Source: Deltaproteobacteria bacterium | Lineage (GTDB): Bacteria; JADJOY01 | NCBI GenBank assembly: GCA_016713535.1 | Contig: JADJOY010000023.1 | Span: forward strand, 189,284 to 253,283 | Direction of reading: 5' to 3' | DNA: 64,000 bases | Part shown: positions 41,801 through 54,037 of the stretch, piece after piece | Layout: the number at the start of each line of letters is the position of its first letter | Numbering within the stretch: the stretch's first letter is position 1 | Position numbers and translations under genes: made by a program | Notes under the pieces: model-generated | What the model saw: the letters and a program-made list of their open reading frames with translations, nothing else | Database searches by the model: none | What the model was told of the DNA's origin: nothing

Positions 41801-43393
41801 TCAGCGCACCCAGCCGTCCTCGTGGTGGGGGCGCAGCCGTCGCGGCAGGTGGCGCGCTTCCTCGCTGGTCGGGATCGGATGGAGGATCCAGCGCGCGCGG
41901 TAGCGCCGCTCGGCCACGAAGTACACCGCCAGGAGCGCCGCGATCGCGCCCAGATCGAAGTCGCTGGTGTTGCGCGCGACCTTGCCGCAGCCCGCACCGT
42001 CGCAAACGTCGCCGGCACCGTTTCCGTCGCTGTCGGTCTGCGGCGCGTTCGCGACCGACGGGCAGTTGTCGCAGGCGTCGGGAACGCCGTCGCCATCGGA
42101 GTCGTCACCGTCGCAGGTGGTCTCGATCTCGTAGGCGCCGCGATCGCAGCGGGCGCTACCGTCACCGTCGCCGTCCTGGGGGCGCGCGGCGCCGAGCTGG
42201 TCGGCGCCGCCGCAGCCGTCCGGGTCGCCGCTGTCGGTCGCCGGGCTCGCGCGCTCGATGGTCAGCGCGTGGGTGCTGCCGTCGTCGTTCTCGAGGCGGC
42301 TCACCTTGGCGTCGACGTTCACGAGGTCGCTCGAGGCGCGCAGCCCGCACCCACCATTCGCGTCGAGGTTGTAGCCCGCGCTGGTCACGGGGCCGAAACA
42401 GGTGCCGGTGAGGATCGAGCCCGTCACCTCGGCGACGCCGTTGCCGTCCACGGCGACGTCGAGGTTGGCGTCGAAGGCGAACGTCGAGCTCGCGATCTCC
42501 ACGCGCCCGCCCTGCACCACCATCACCGAGCCGCCGTAGGGCGCGCACAGCCCCTCGAGGCACGCGTACCAGTCGTTCTGCGCGAAGGCGCTGCTGGTGA
42601 CCGACGCGTCGCCTCTCACGTAGAGCGCCCAGTTGCCGTTCTCGCTCAGCACGCTGCGGTCGATGGTCGCGTGGCCGCCAGCGGCGACGTAGATCCCGCC
42701 GCCACCGCCCGGCACCTCCCAGCCGCCCCACCAGCCGTAGGCGTTGTTGGAGCGGATCGCGCTCGACTCGACCGCGAGCGTGCCGCTGCCCACGTAGATC
42801 GCGCCGCCGTAGGTCACGCCCGGGTCGAGGGTGCCGAAGTTGTAGGCGAGCAGCGCGTCCGAGACCGTGACGTGGCCGCTCTCGACGAGGATGCCGCCAC
42901 CCCACGGCTTGGCCGCGTCGCGCGCGGTGCCACCCATGATCGCGAGCGACTCGAAGCGCACGGTGCGGTTGCCGACCACCTGGAACACGCGATCGAGACC
43001 GCCGGCGTCGATCGTGGTCTCCTCGCGGCCCGCGCCGCGGATGGTGACGTCGCCGGTGAGGTCGAGGTCGCCGGTGGCGGCGGCGTCCTCACCGCGACCG
43101 GCGATCGCGAGCTTGTAGGTGCCGGCACCGAGCACGATCTCGTCGGCGCCCGAGCCCGCCACGCAGCCGTCGACCGCGCGGTCGGTGTTGGCGGCGCTCA
43201 CCGCCTCGCGCAGCGAGCACGAGCCGTTGGCGCCCGAGGCGGAGTCGTCGAGGAACGTGCTCACCGACAGCGTCGCGGCCAGCGCGCCGGGGACGAAGAC
43301 GCCGAGCAGCACCAGCAGCGCGAGCGCGAGGGCGGCGAGGCCGACCACGGCCACGCGACCCGACGGTCCCCGTCGACGGCTCGGGCAGGTCAC
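41801..43393 (-). CDS. CSLREA-domain beta-helix surface protein with thrombospondin type-3 repeats
   Basis: 530 aa from the GTG at 43393 (GGAGAG eight bases upstream). Signal peptide about 1-40. CSLREA domain SVSTFLDDSASGANGSCSLR (then EAVSAANTD) at about 42-70. A right-handed parallel beta-helix covers about 75-400 (repeated GG.I.V..G......S....N). Calcium-binding thrombospondin type-3 repeats DGDDSDGDGVPDACDNCPSV and DSDGNGAGDVCDG follow. The C-terminal hydrophobic segment AIAALLAVYFVAERRYRARW may be a sorting anchor. Probably a cell-surface protein; adhesion or polysaccharide binding possible. Confidence 0.85.
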   Translation of the reverse strand: MTCPSRRRGPSGRVAVVGLAALALALLVLLGVFVPGALAATLSVSTFLDDSASGANGSCSLREAVSAANTDRAVDGCVAGSGADEIVLGAGTYKLAIAGRGEDAAATGDLDLTGDVTIRGAGREETTIDAGGLDRVFQVVGNRTVRFESLAIMGGTARDAAKPWGGGILVESGHVTVSDALLAYNFGTLDPGVTYGGAIYVGSGTLAVESSAIRSNNAYGWWGGWEVPGGGGGIYVAAGGHATIDRSVLSENGNWALYVRGDASVTSSAFAQNDWYACLEGLCAPYGGSVMVVQGGRVEIASSTFAFDANLDVAVDGNGVAEVTGSILTGTCFGPVTSAGYNLDANGGCGLRASSDLVNVDAKVSRLENDDGSTHALTIERASPATDSGDPDGCGGADQLGAARPQDGDGDGSARCDRGAYEIETTCDGDDSDGDGVPDACDNCPSVANAPQTDSDGNGAGDVCDGAGCGKVARNTSDFDLGAIAALLAVYFVAERRYRARWILHPIPTSEEARHLPRRLRPHHEDGWVR

Positions 43394-43783
43394 CGCGTCA
43401 TCTCTCCAAATGTCGGGAATCCAGGGACATTTCGCGCGTTCATCGCTCGGCGGTTTTGCACGTATGGTGCCCACCGCGAGGACCGCCGCGGCGTCGGGGC
43501 GAGCCCACGTGAACGACCGCCGGGGCACATCGCCTCGCCACCGGGCCGCCCCGCAAGCGCGCTCCACGCCTCGCAAAAGTACCCGCCCCCCGCACGAACG
43601 GGCGAAACGCCCCGGGGCCAGCGGCGCTCGCCGCGCGAGAGCGGCGCTCGTCCGCGTCAGCGCGCTGACGCTCGGATGCGACCCTCCGCCGCCCACCCTC
43701 CCGTCCGACCGCCCCACGACCGTGCGATCGAGCCACTCCGCGACACTGCTACACTCGCGCCCGGGGGGACGAGGGATGCCCGG
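43394..43783. other. Divergent intergenic region, no gene
   Basis: A 390-bp gap between the CSLREA gene and the Ser/Thr kinase, which diverge. No conserved repeat family or clear operator is seen. CGGTTTTGCACGTATGGTGC at 43451-43470 is the most AT-rich segment and could be a promoter for the minus-strand gene. Confidence 0.4.
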
Positions 43784-45958
<2,175 letters not shown>

Positions 45959-46479
45959 GGCGCCGCGCCCCGTCCCCTGCGCCCCGTCGGGCGCCGGCGA
46001 TCGAGGGGCGCGTCCAGGGATCCACGCGAGCGGCGACGCGCGCGTCCGTGCCTATCGCCGGGCACGCGACGCGTGCCCTCCTGACCGGGACCGATCCGCG
46101 GGAGCGCGCCCGCCCCGTCGGGCGCCGGCGATCGAGGGCGCGTCCCGGGATCCACGCGAGCGGCGACCGCCCGCCCGCACGCGACGCGTGCCCCCCGACC
46201 GGACCGCGGAGCGCCCCGGCGCATCAGGGTGCGTCCGGATCCACCAGCGGCGCACGCGGGTCCGTGCGTATCGCCGGGCACGCGACGCGTGCCCCTCCTG
46301 ACCGGGACCGATCCGCGGGAGCGCGCCCGCCCCGCCGGGCGCCGGCGATCGAGGGGTGCGTCCCGGGATCCACGCGAGCGGCGACGCGCGCGTCCGTGCG
46401 TATCGCCGGGCACGCGACGCGTGCCCCTCCTGACCGGGACCGAGCCGCGGGAGCGCGCCCGCCCCGTCGGGCGCCGCGT
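45959..46479. repeat. Second tandem array of family A (4 units)
   Basis: Four units with GGGCACGC-GAC-GCGTGCCC cores centred near 46067, 46187 (degraded), 46283 and 46418, each preceded by GATCCACGCGAGCGGCGACG and followed by a GACCGGGACCGATCCGCGGG linker. The units resemble each other more than those at 488-1620, so the array was amplified locally. It fills the convergent gap between the kinase and the CHAD gene. Confidence 0.9.
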
Positions 46480-47481
46480 TCAGTGGGCTTCGACGGGGAA
46501 CGGTCCGGCCGGCAACGAGCGGAGCTGCTCGAGCACGTCGTCGAGGTGCCCGGTCGCGCGCTTCGCGGTGAAGCGCTTCCACGCCTTGGCGAAGCGACCG
46601 CGCGCCTCGGTGGCGCGGCTGTGCTCGCCGGCGAGCAAGCTCGCCACCGCCGCGGCCCGAGCGCTCGCCTCTTCGGCGGGCGCGGCCTCGATGAACCGGC
46701 GCAGCACGTCCGCGGCCACGCACGCGTCCTGGTGCTCGCCGAGGAGCTCCTGGAGCTCGGCGAGGTCGCCGACGAGCCGCTTGCCGTCCCGGCCGGTCAG
46801 GTCGCTCACGAACTCGAGGACGTAGCGCAGCCGCTTGGCGCGGATCCTGAGCTCGTGGAGATCGCGTGCCCGCGGCGGCGCGCCGATCCGGCGTCCCTGC
46901 TTGAGCACGCGCCTGTGCGCCTTCTCGATCGCATCCGCGCCGCGCCGCGACACCGCGGTGGTGCGAGCGCGCACCAGCAGCCGCTCGTCGCCCGCGGCGA
47001 CCCGCCGCAGGCGCGCCACCAGCCGCGGGTAGCGCTCACCGTCGAGGTCCTCGAGCATCGCCGAACGCGCGGCCTCACGCTGCCCTCCCAGCCACCCGCG
47101 CAGCGCCGCGAGCACCGCCGCATGGCGCTCGTCCTGGGCATCGGGATCGTCGCTGGCGTGGGTCGCGGCGTGCTCGGCGTGTGGCTCGTCGGCGCCGAAG
47201 CGCTCGAGCTGCACGTCGAGGTCACGCACCGGCGCCAGCGCCCGACCCAGCCAGCGCAGCTCGTCCTCGAGGACACCGCGGGTGCGCGCGGGCAACGCGC
47301 CCTCGAAGAACCGCATCGCCGCGCGCAACCGCCGGATCGCCACCCGCATCTGATGGAGCGGCTCGGACTCGTGGCCCGCGCGCGTCGCGGGCTCGTGGTG
47401 CACGAGCCGCGCGAGCTGCTCGCCGACGACCTTGGTCAGCGCCGTGGCCAGCGAGTCGCGAGCGTCGAGGATGGCCCGCAC
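46480..47481 (-). CDS. CHAD-domain protein
   Basis: 333 aa with a GTG start four bases after the Ppx/GppA stop, so the two are co-transcribed. CHAD features are HQMRVAIRRLRAAMRFFEGA (about 42-62), then ELRWLGRALAPVRDLDVQLE and DLHELRIRAKRLRYVLEFVS near 205. The conserved His and Arg/Lys helices bind polyphosphate in this family. It probably localises or organises polyphosphate granules or regulates the neighbouring phosphatase. Confidence 0.92.
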   Translation of the reverse strand: MRAILDARDSLATALTKVVGEQLARLVHHEPATRAGHESEPLHQMRVAIRRLRAAMRFFEGALPARTRGVLEDELRWLGRALAPVRDLDVQLERFGADEPHAEHAATHASDDPDAQDERHAAVLAALRGWLGGQREAARSAMLEDLDGERYPRLVARLRRVAAGDERLLVRARTTAVSRRGADAIEKAHRRVLKQGRRIGAPPRARDLHELRIRAKRLRYVLEFVSDLTGRDGKRLVGDLAELQELLGEHQDACVAADVLRRFIEAAPAEEASARAAAVASLLAGEHSRATEARGRFAKAWKRFTAKRATGHLDDVLEQLRSLPAGPFPVEAH

Positions 47482-47484
47482 GGC

Positions 47485-49233
47485 TCAGCCCACCAGGCGG
47501 AACTCGACGACCTCGCCGAGCAGCTCCTCGAGGAGCGCGGTGCGCTCGCGCGCCTCCGCGACCTCGAGAGCCGCGTCGTCACCCGCGGTCGTGAGCTTGA
47601 GCTCCACACGCCGGTCGCGACGCGCCACGGCGACGTTCCGGATCACCCCGTAGTGGCTGCGGTCGAGCCCGTCGGCGACGCGCAGCAGCGCGGCCAGCGC
47701 GCGCACGATCTGGCGCTCGCGCTTCGAGAGCAGCCCGTAGCTGCCGTCGGACGGCTTGGGGACGCTCTTGCGGTGATAGCGCGCGACCTGCGCGATGATC
47801 TCGATCTCGTCGCGGCGGAAGCCGAGCAGCTCGCCGTTGGTGATCAGGTAGTACGAGTGGCGGTGGTGGTTCTTGTGGCTGATGTGGTGGCCGACGTCGT
47901 GGAGCAGCGCCGCGAACTCGAGCCAGTCGCGGGCGGCGCCGCCGAGCGCGAGTGAGTCGCGGAGCTGGTCGAAGAGCTGGAGCGCCAGCGTCGCCACCTG
48001 CTGTCCGTGGCGGTTGGGCTCGCCGAGGTGGCGGATCAGGCGCGCGACGCTGCGGTGGCGCGGGTCGGGGTAGCGCTGCTGCTCCTCGATGCCGCGGCGG
48101 TGACGCGCGACGTGATCGAGGAGCACGCCCTCGCGCAGGGCGTAGGTGCAGGCCACCATCTCGCGCGCGCCGAGCGCCGTGAGCACGTGGTCGGCCAGCA
48201 CCGCGCCCGCGAGCACCAGGTCGACGCGCTTGGCGTCGATGCCCTTGATCTGGAGTCGCTGCGCGCGATCGCTCTTCTCGAGCCGGCGTCGGATTCGCGC
48301 CATCGCCTCGGGTTTCACCGTCAGCCCCTCGAGGTGCTCGGCAACGTCCTCCTTGTCCTTGGCGCGCGCCTTCTCCTTGTCCTTGGGCTTGCTCTTCTCC
48401 GGCGCGGCGTCCGCCATCGCGATCAGGTTCACGAGCGTTCCGGACGTGCCGACGACCCGGCGGGCGCCACGGGCGCGAAAGCGCGCCAGCACCGGGCCCA
48501 GCTCGCTCGCGAAGTGGCGCTCGAGAGCGCCGATCGCCTTGGCGTCCGGCTTCTCCTTGACGAGGAAACGCTCGGAGACTCGCGCCAGACCGATCTTGAG
48601 GCTGACCAGCTCGACCGGCTCGCCGCCGTCGACGAGGATGAGCTCGACGCTGCCGCCGCCGGCGTCGACGATCACCGTCGGCTCGCCGCGCAGGTCGATG
48701 GCGTGCTTCACGCCGAGGAAGATGAGGCGCGCTTCCTCGCGACCCGGGATGACCTTGATCCGGAGACCGGTCTCGACCTCGACACGGCGCACGAACTCGC
48801 CGCCGTTCACGGCCTCGCGCACCGCGCTGGTGGCCACCGCGCGAATGCGCTGCACGCCCTGACGGTCGGCGAGGGTCTTGAACGCGGAGAGCGCACGCAG
48901 CCCCTTCGCCATCGCCTCGGGCGAGAGCGAGCCGTCGAGCAGCGTGCGCGAGCCGAGCCGCACCATCTCCTTGGCGCGATCGAGGATGCGGAAGCGTCCG
49001 TCCGGCTCGACCTGTGCGACCAGCATGTGGATCGAGTTCGAGCCGACGTCGATCGCCGCGACCCGCACCCCGCGGCGCGCGGCTGGCGGCGCCGCGGGTG
49101 GCGCGGGAGTGGCGGATCGTGCCCCTTCCAGCGCGACCACCGCGGGCCGCGCGACGCGCGCACCCGTCGCCGACGGGCGGGGCGGGCGCGCGGCGGGCTT
49201 CGGCGAGTGGGAGGGAGCGAGCGAACGAGCCAC
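47485..49233 (-). CDS. Ppx/GppA exopolyphosphatase with C-terminal HD domain
   Basis: About 582 aa if the GTG at 49233 is the start (no good ribosome site; a GTG or ATG elsewhere is possible). After a Pro/Ala-rich leader the ASKHA domain begins VRVAAIDVGSNSIHMLVAQV. VIVDAGGGSVELILVDGG and VVGTSGTLVNLIAM are the second phosphate motif regions, with a Lys-rich insertion (KDKEKARAKDKED) at about 300. The C-terminal HD-type domain has LLHDVGHHISHKNHHRHSYY. It hydrolyses polyphosphate and/or pppGpp. The CHAD gene directly downstream supports polyphosphate as substrate. Confidence 0.92.
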   Translation of the reverse strand: MARSLAPSHSPKPAARPPRPSATGARVARPAVVALEGARSATPAPPAAPPAARRGVRVAAIDVGSNSIHMLVAQVEPDGRFRILDRAKEMVRLGSRTLLDGSLSPEAMAKGLRALSAFKTLADRQGVQRIRAVATSAVREAVNGGEFVRRVEVETGLRIKVIPGREEARLIFLGVKHAIDLRGEPTVIVDAGGGSVELILVDGGEPVELVSLKIGLARVSERFLVKEKPDAKAIGALERHFASELGPVLARFRARGARRVVGTSGTLVNLIAMADAAPEKSKPKDKEKARAKDKEDVAEHLEGLTVKPEAMARIRRRLEKSDRAQRLQIKGIDAKRVDLVLAGAVLADHVLTALGAREMVACTYALREGVLLDHVARHRRGIEEQQRYPDPRHRSVARLIRHLGEPNRHGQQVATLALQLFDQLRDSLALGGAARDWLEFAALLHDVGHHISHKNHHRHSYYLITNGELLGFRRDEIEIIAQVARYHRKSVPKPSDGSYGLLSKRERQIVRALAALLRVADGLDRSHYGVIRNVAVARRDRRVELKLTTAGDDAALEVAEARERTALLEELLGEVVEFRLVG

Positions 49234-49553
49234 CGAGGGATCCGCGACCGGCGAGACGGGGCGCAGTCTAATCCTACCCCTGTGACCGCAGGATGACGAT
49301 CCCGTCACGGGATGTTGCGGTCGGCGAGGATTCGAGGCGGCAGGCGGTCTGATCCCGAATGGGAGCACGGCGCAACGTTCGTTGATATTTTCCACGCTGG
49401 CATACTCGACAACGAGGCACCGCGCCGCGGCCGAGCGGCGCGCAGGCAGCGGCGCGCACATTGCAAGCACCGGCGATCCTTGGACATTCGCTCTTCGCCT
49501 TCCACCGGATCCGGATCGTGGCGTGAACCGATCGATCCCGAAAATGAACGCTC
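49234..49553. promoter_or_regulatory. Divergent intergenic region between ppx and a lipoprotein gene
   Basis: No gene. A short perfect dyad ATCCCGT-C-ACGGGAT at 49299-49313 and an AT-rich stretch TTGATATTTTCCACGC at 49381-49396 could be promoter or operator elements. This is inference from composition only. Confidence 0.4.
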
Positions 49554-50377
49554 ATGCACGCGTTTCCCTGGGAGAAGCTCGTCACCTCCGCGTCCCTGCT
49601 CACCGGTATCGGCTGCACGCCCACCCTCGACTTCGCCGGCCAGTACATGGCGCTGCTCGACGACCAGGACATCGGGCTCGGGATCTTCGGCCAGTTGGGA
49701 GTGTTTCCGCCCGGCGACTCGCAACCCACGCAGCGCGACACCTACGAGCCGATCACGCTCCCCAACAACCAGCTCACCGGGCTGATGCGTCACCCGGGTG
49801 GCGAGATCCCCGCCACCTTCCTCGCCACCCTCCTCGACACCGACGCCGATCTGTGCGCGGACCGGATCGACATGATCCTCACGTATCCGGACACGCACAC
49901 CGTCGACCTCACCATGCACGCCGACGACGCTTACGAGGACCATCGCTGCTGGCTCGGCCACTCGGGGCCGGCCCAGGCTGCTACACCGCCCTCTCGTCGC
50001 CGGCCTGCGCGGTCACGCCGCTGGGCGGCAACGACTTCCACGTCGAGGCCACGGTGGGCTTCCGGGACGACGACGGCGGGCTAAACCCCGGCGGTTCCGT
50101 GGAGTTCGCCCACCGCCAGGATCGGTACGCCGGTGACCGCAAGGGCACCACGGCGATCCCGGGCAGCTCGCCGGCGGTGGCCGGGTTCCCGAATGGGCTC
50201 ACCCTCGCCGCCTCCGGCGTCGAGGACGGCTCGCTCGGCTTCTCGACCGACGTCACGGTGGACCCGGGAACCACCACGGCGGACGTGGTCTTCTATCCGG
50301 TCCGAGCCGCCGACGGAGACGTCGCGACCGAGGCGGGACTCCGCCTGCTCTCGTGTCCGCTCCCGCTCGGGTCGTGA
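49554..50377 (+). CDS. Hypothetical lipoprotein, one frameshift
   Basis: About 274 aa if one base missing at about 49965-49980 is restored. N-terminal SASLLTGIGCTPTLDFAGQY contains a possible lipobox. The first part includes DDQDIGLGIFGQLGVFPPGD and DTHTVDLTMHADDAYEDHRC. After the break the other frame continues GPGCYTALSSPACAVTPLGG, FHVEATVGFRDDDGGLNPGG and AGLRLLSCPLPLGS. Four to six Cys suggest disulfides. No family recognised; probably envelope-located. Confidence 0.6.
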
Positions 50378-50452
50378 GGGCCGAACCCTGAATTGACCGT
50401 CCCCCGGCGCGCGCGCACTATCGAGGGGAAACCTCGAGAGGACGGGACGGGA

Positions 50453-53209
50453 ATGTCGACACGATTCGCGAAGCGATCCGCGCTGATCGCGCTGCTGGCG
50501 CTGGTGTGTGGCGCCTCGGCCGTTCACGCGGAGACCTACCATTCGAAGCTGGTGCCGGTGGCGCCCGTGCCGGGCGATGCGAACCGGCTGGTGTTCACGG
50601 CGCGCCTGCTCGAGCTCGGCCTGCAGGCGAACGGCACCACGCGGCTCGAGGACGCGAGCTTCCTGAACGTGGGCTACGACGCCGGTGCGCGCTCGCTCAC
50701 GATCGCGAACGGCGTCTTCGACGGCACGGACGTGGCCCTGCTGGGCGTGCCGCTCACCCAGCCGACGATCGGCCTCGCCGCCGCCACCGCGGCGGTGAGT
50801 CCGTCGACCGGCGCCTTCACCGTCCCCAACGAGTCGATCTCCTTCTCGGGCTGCATCCTGGGCGGCTGCATCACCGGGTACCAGAGCCTGAGCCTGCCCG
50901 GCACGCTCACCCTCACCGGCCCGCAGCCGCTCGGCCCGGTGTCGCTGCGCATCACCGCCGCGGTCCCGATCGATGTGACGCTCACGATCTACATCGGCCT
51001 CCCGCCGCCGCTCGAGACCGTGACGGTGCAGGTCACGGGCACCCTCTACCTCGACCTCGTGAGCGAGGAGCCGGTGCTGCCGGACGGCGTGGTGCGGGGG
51101 AGCGTGGCGGTTCCGGGTAGCGAGGGTCCGCGCGGGATCGACGACGCGGGGGTCGGCATGTTCGGCTACGAGACGACCACCCGCGGCGGCGGTCGCTACA
51201 CGATGCCGGCCTGGCCATCGCAGCCCAACCCGTCGTGGCTGTACGCGGGCATGCAGTGCGGCTCCTCGTGGGCGGTCGGGCGCTCGGACCTCGTGGCGTG
51301 GAGCCCCACCGCGATCGACTTCGGGACGACGTTCCTGCGCGGCGAGCCGGGGCACTTCCGGGCGCCCGAACCGATCCCCACGGGCGCGGGCGTCACCGAG
51401 GGAGTCGCCGCCGCGCACCTGGATCGAGACCCGTACCTGGACCTCGCGGTCGCGGTGGACACCGGCGCTGCCAGCGACCGGATCCAGATCCTGCGCGGCA
51501 CGGCCGCGGGAGGCTTCACCTCCGGACCCAGCATCGACGCTCAGGGCAAGATCGCCGGCGAGCTGTTCGCGTCCGACGGTAACCAGGAAGCCGTCATCGC
51601 GTACGCGAACCCCACCCAGCACGCGATCTCGGTGCTGTTCGGCTACGAGCGCGGCAGCGGCTTCGCGGGTCCGTTCCACACCGCGGTGGGCGGCGTCCCC
51701 AGGAACTTCCGCGCAGCGAACATCACCCGCGCCGTGGGGCCGGACCTGTTCGTGGTGGTTGCGGGCGAGGGCAGCGGTGACGCGCTGGTGCGAGTCCCAT
51801 CGGTGAGCCCGGGCGTGTGGGGTGCGCCGCAGGTGCTCTACACGGCGGAGGCGGCGCTCGACGCCATCGAGGTCGCCGACTTCAGCGGCGACGGCTTCGA
51901 CGATCTGGTGATCGGCGACGCAGCGTCCGCGGCGTGCCTCTCCTTCGTGTCCTCCGGCGCGGACGCGTTCGCCGCTCCCTCACCGGTGGCCTGCGCCGGG
52001 TCGCCGGTCGGTGCCGACCGCATGGACGTCGACGGCGATGGCGACGCGGACGTCGTGGGGGTGAGCGCCGCGGGCGGGCTCTCCGTGCTGCGATCGGACG
52101 CGCACGGGCTGGCGCCCACGGCGGCCGCGCTGGGCGGAACGTTCGCCGCGGTCCGCCACGCGGAGTGGATGATCGTGCCGAGCCACGTGATGGTCGCGGC
52201 GTCCGGGAGCGACGCCACCGCACGCATCATCACCGACGACGGCGCCGGCGGGTGGACGCAAGCGGCCACGCTGACGTCGACCTCGAACACCGACCAGGTG
52301 GGCTCGATCGCGGTCGGCGACTTCGACCGCGACGGCTTCGACGACGTCGTGGGGACGACCTCGAGCGACCACGTGACCTTGTGGCGGAACGCGCTCGTCC
52401 CCGCGGACGGCGACGGCGACGGGCTCGACGACGTTCGCGAGCTCAGCCTCGGGACGCGCTGCGACTCGCGCGACTCCGACGCCGACGGCGCGATCGACGG
52501 CAGCGACTCCTGCCCGTCCGTCGCGAACCCGACGCAGACCGACACCGACCGCGACGGCGTCGGCGACGCGTGCGACGACTGCCCGACGACGTCCAACGCT
52601 GACCAGGTGGACACCGACCACGACGGGATCGGTGACGCCTGCGAGCCGCCGCTTCGCGCCGGGCACCTCACGCCGCGCACCGGCGGAACCAGCTCGATCG
52701 CGCTCAACCTGCTCAGCTACGCGACCGGCACGTTCGACAACAAGACCAGCGTGATCCAGCCCGGCGGGACACTCGACGTGACCTTCGACGCGCGCACCAG
52801 CGAGCTCACCCTCCAGGCGCTCTCGATCGCGGGCAGCGACGTGAGCTTCTTTCCGGTGCTCAGGATCCCGATGACCGGGATCCAGCAGAGCCTGAGCGTC
52901 CAGGGCCACGGCCCGATCGATCCCGCCACCGGGGCGTTCTCCATCACGGTCGGCTCGCGGTTCACCGCGACCTCCGCCGGCACTCCGGTCGCGATCCAGC
53001 GCTCCGCGGTGGTGAACGGGATCTTCCAGGATCAGGGCACGAACGGCGATGGCAGCGGCCGCTTCACGATCCGCAACACGACGTTCTCGATCTCGGACCC
53101 GGTGCTCACCTCTGGCCCCTACGCGTCGTTCCAGTTCGTGCTGAGCGTCACGCCGGCGCTCGACTTCGCGTCGCCGGGGGCGACGACCGCGACGCGCAAG
53201 GGCAAGTGA
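50453..53209 (+). CDS. Secreted FG-GAP/thrombospondin type-3 repeat protein
   Basis: 918 aa from the ATG at 50453. Signal peptide (LIALLALVCGASAVHA). Beta-rich N-domain to about 330. FG-GAP/VCBS calcium-binding repeats at about 330-640 (LDRDPYLDLAVAV, DFSGDGFDDLVIGD, MDVDGDGDADVVGV, DFDRDGFDDVVGTT). Thrombospondin type-3 repeats at about 650-730 (GDGDGLDDVRELSLGTRCDS, CPSVANPTQTDTDRDGVGDA). A C-terminal beta domain resembles the N-terminal one. It is likely a large surface or secreted structural protein. The VOC gene start overlaps its stop (TGATG). Confidence 0.85.
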   Translation: MSTRFAKRSALIALLALVCGASAVHAETYHSKLVPVAPVPGDANRLVFTARLLELGLQANGTTRLEDASFLNVGYDAGARSLTIANGVFDGTDVALLGVPLTQPTIGLAAATAAVSPSTGAFTVPNESISFSGCILGGCITGYQSLSLPGTLTLTGPQPLGPVSLRITAAVPIDVTLTIYIGLPPPLETVTVQVTGTLYLDLVSEEPVLPDGVVRGSVAVPGSEGPRGIDDAGVGMFGYETTTRGGGRYTMPAWPSQPNPSWLYAGMQCGSSWAVGRSDLVAWSPTAIDFGTTFLRGEPGHFRAPEPIPTGAGVTEGVAAAHLDRDPYLDLAVAVDTGAASDRIQILRGTAAGGFTSGPSIDAQGKIAGELFASDGNQEAVIAYANPTQHAISVLFGYERGSGFAGPFHTAVGGVPRNFRAANITRAVGPDLFVVVAGEGSGDALVRVPSVSPGVWGAPQVLYTAEAALDAIEVADFSGDGFDDLVIGDAASAACLSFVSSGADAFAAPSPVACAGSPVGADRMDVDGDGDADVVGVSAAGGLSVLRSDAHGLAPTAAALGGTFAAVRHAEWMIVPSHVMVAASGSDATARIITDDGAGGWTQAATLTSTSNTDQVGSIAVGDFDRDGFDDVVGTTSSDHVTLWRNALVPADGDGDGLDDVRELSLGTRCDSRDSDADGAIDGSDSCPSVANPTQTDTDRDGVGDACDDCPTTSNADQVDTDHDGIGDACEPPLRAGHLTPRTGGTSSIALNLLSYATGTFDNKTSVIQPGGTLDVTFDARTSELTLQALSIAGSDVSFFPVLRIPMTGIQQSLSVQGHGPIDPATGAFSITVGSRFTATSAGTPVAIQRSAVVNGIFQDQGTNGDGSGRFTIRNTTFSISDPVLTSGPYASFQFVLSVTPALDFASPGATTATRKGK

Positions 53210-53589
53210 TGGAGATCGAGCTCGACCACGTGATGGTGCCGGCGCGACGCAAGGTCGACGCGGCACGCACGCTCGCCACCCTGCTCGGGGTGCCGTGGTC
53301 GGAGAGCGGCGTGGGGCCGTTCGCGCCCGTGTTCGTGAACGAGGGGCTGACGCTCGACTTCGACGAGTGGCCCGAGCCCATCCCTCGGGTCCACTTCTGC
53401 TTCCGCGTGAGCGAGGCGGACTTCGACGCGATCCTGGAGCGGATCCGGGCCGCGGGGATCCCGTACCGGAGCGTTGTGCACGGGCCGGTCGACTTCGCGG
53501 TCGACACCGCGCACGGCGGGCGGATCGTCTACTGGAGCGAGCCTGACGGGCACGTGTGGGAGATGCTCACCGAGAGCTACGCCCGCTAG
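53209..53589 (+). CDS. VOC-family (glyoxalase/bleomycin-resistance fold) protein
   Basis: 126 aa, typical single-module pair length. ELDHVMVPARRKVDAARTLA begins the first beta-alpha-beta module; RVHFCFRVSEADFDAILERI begins the second; the end GGRIVYWSEPDGHVWEMLTE is characteristic. Metal ligand candidates are His 7 and Glu in WEMLTE. The family covers isomerases, lyases and drug-binding proteins; substrate unknown. It is translationally coupled to the preceding large secreted protein, a curious pairing. Confidence 0.88.
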   Translation: MEIELDHVMVPARRKVDAARTLATLLGVPWSESGVGPFAPVFVNEGLTLDFDEWPEPIPRVHFCFRVSEADFDAILERIRAAGIPYRSVVHGPVDFAVDTAHGGRIVYWSEPDGHVWEMLTESYAR

Positions 53590-54037
53590 CCCGCGTGACG
53601 TAGGGCTGCGCGCGCCGCGACCGCGCGCGATCGGGGAGGGGCACGCGTCGCGTGCCCGGCGATACGACCGAACCAACGCACCCTTTCGACCGCCGATCCC
53701 TGAACCCCACAGGGTTTCGCGCGCCCGTCCGGCCGGCCTGCGCCACGAGTCGATTCGTCACCCGGCGCGTCGCAGCGAGCCTGCGAAGAAATCGAGCAAG
53801 GCGCGAAGCGCCGCGGGGGGCGGAGCCCCCCGCGCTACGAAAACCAATCGTAGCGACGGGGGTTCCATCCCCCGTCGCTGGGCCCGTCGCAGAGCGACGG
53901 CGGCGAGCCAGGCGAGCCGACTCGGGTGGACCCGCCGGAATCCGCGGCGACGAAGCGCCGCGGCTCCAGCCGGCGGGCGGGGGGCTGGAACAGCCCCCCG
54001 AACAACACAGCCGACTTCGACCGACCGCCGGCGGCGG
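53590..54037. repeat. Repeat cluster in a convergent gap (families A, D, B)
   Basis: Family A core in reverse at 53634-53668 (GGGGAGGGGCACGCGTCGCG then TGCCCGGCGATACG). Family D copy 2 at 53811-53880, with GGGGGG-CGGA-GCCCCCC and GACGGGGG-TTCCAT-CCCCCGTC. Family B follows at 53978-54000. Three unrelated families are stacked between the VOC gene and the convergent flavoprotein gene. No coding sequence is supported. Confidence 0.8.
53978..54000. repeat. Family B dispersed hairpin, copy 3
   Basis: Arm CGGGGGGCTG, loop GAA, arm CAGCCCCCCG; it is the exact reverse complement of the copy at 431-453, including the flanking GGGCG and AA. It lies 38 bp beyond the flavoprotein stop. Confidence 0.88.

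Noticed and set aside
46480-47955. Very long plus-strand frame running from 43891 through 47955
   Set aside because: It is antisense to the CHAD and Ppx/GppA genes and out of frame with the kinase; high-GC shadow.
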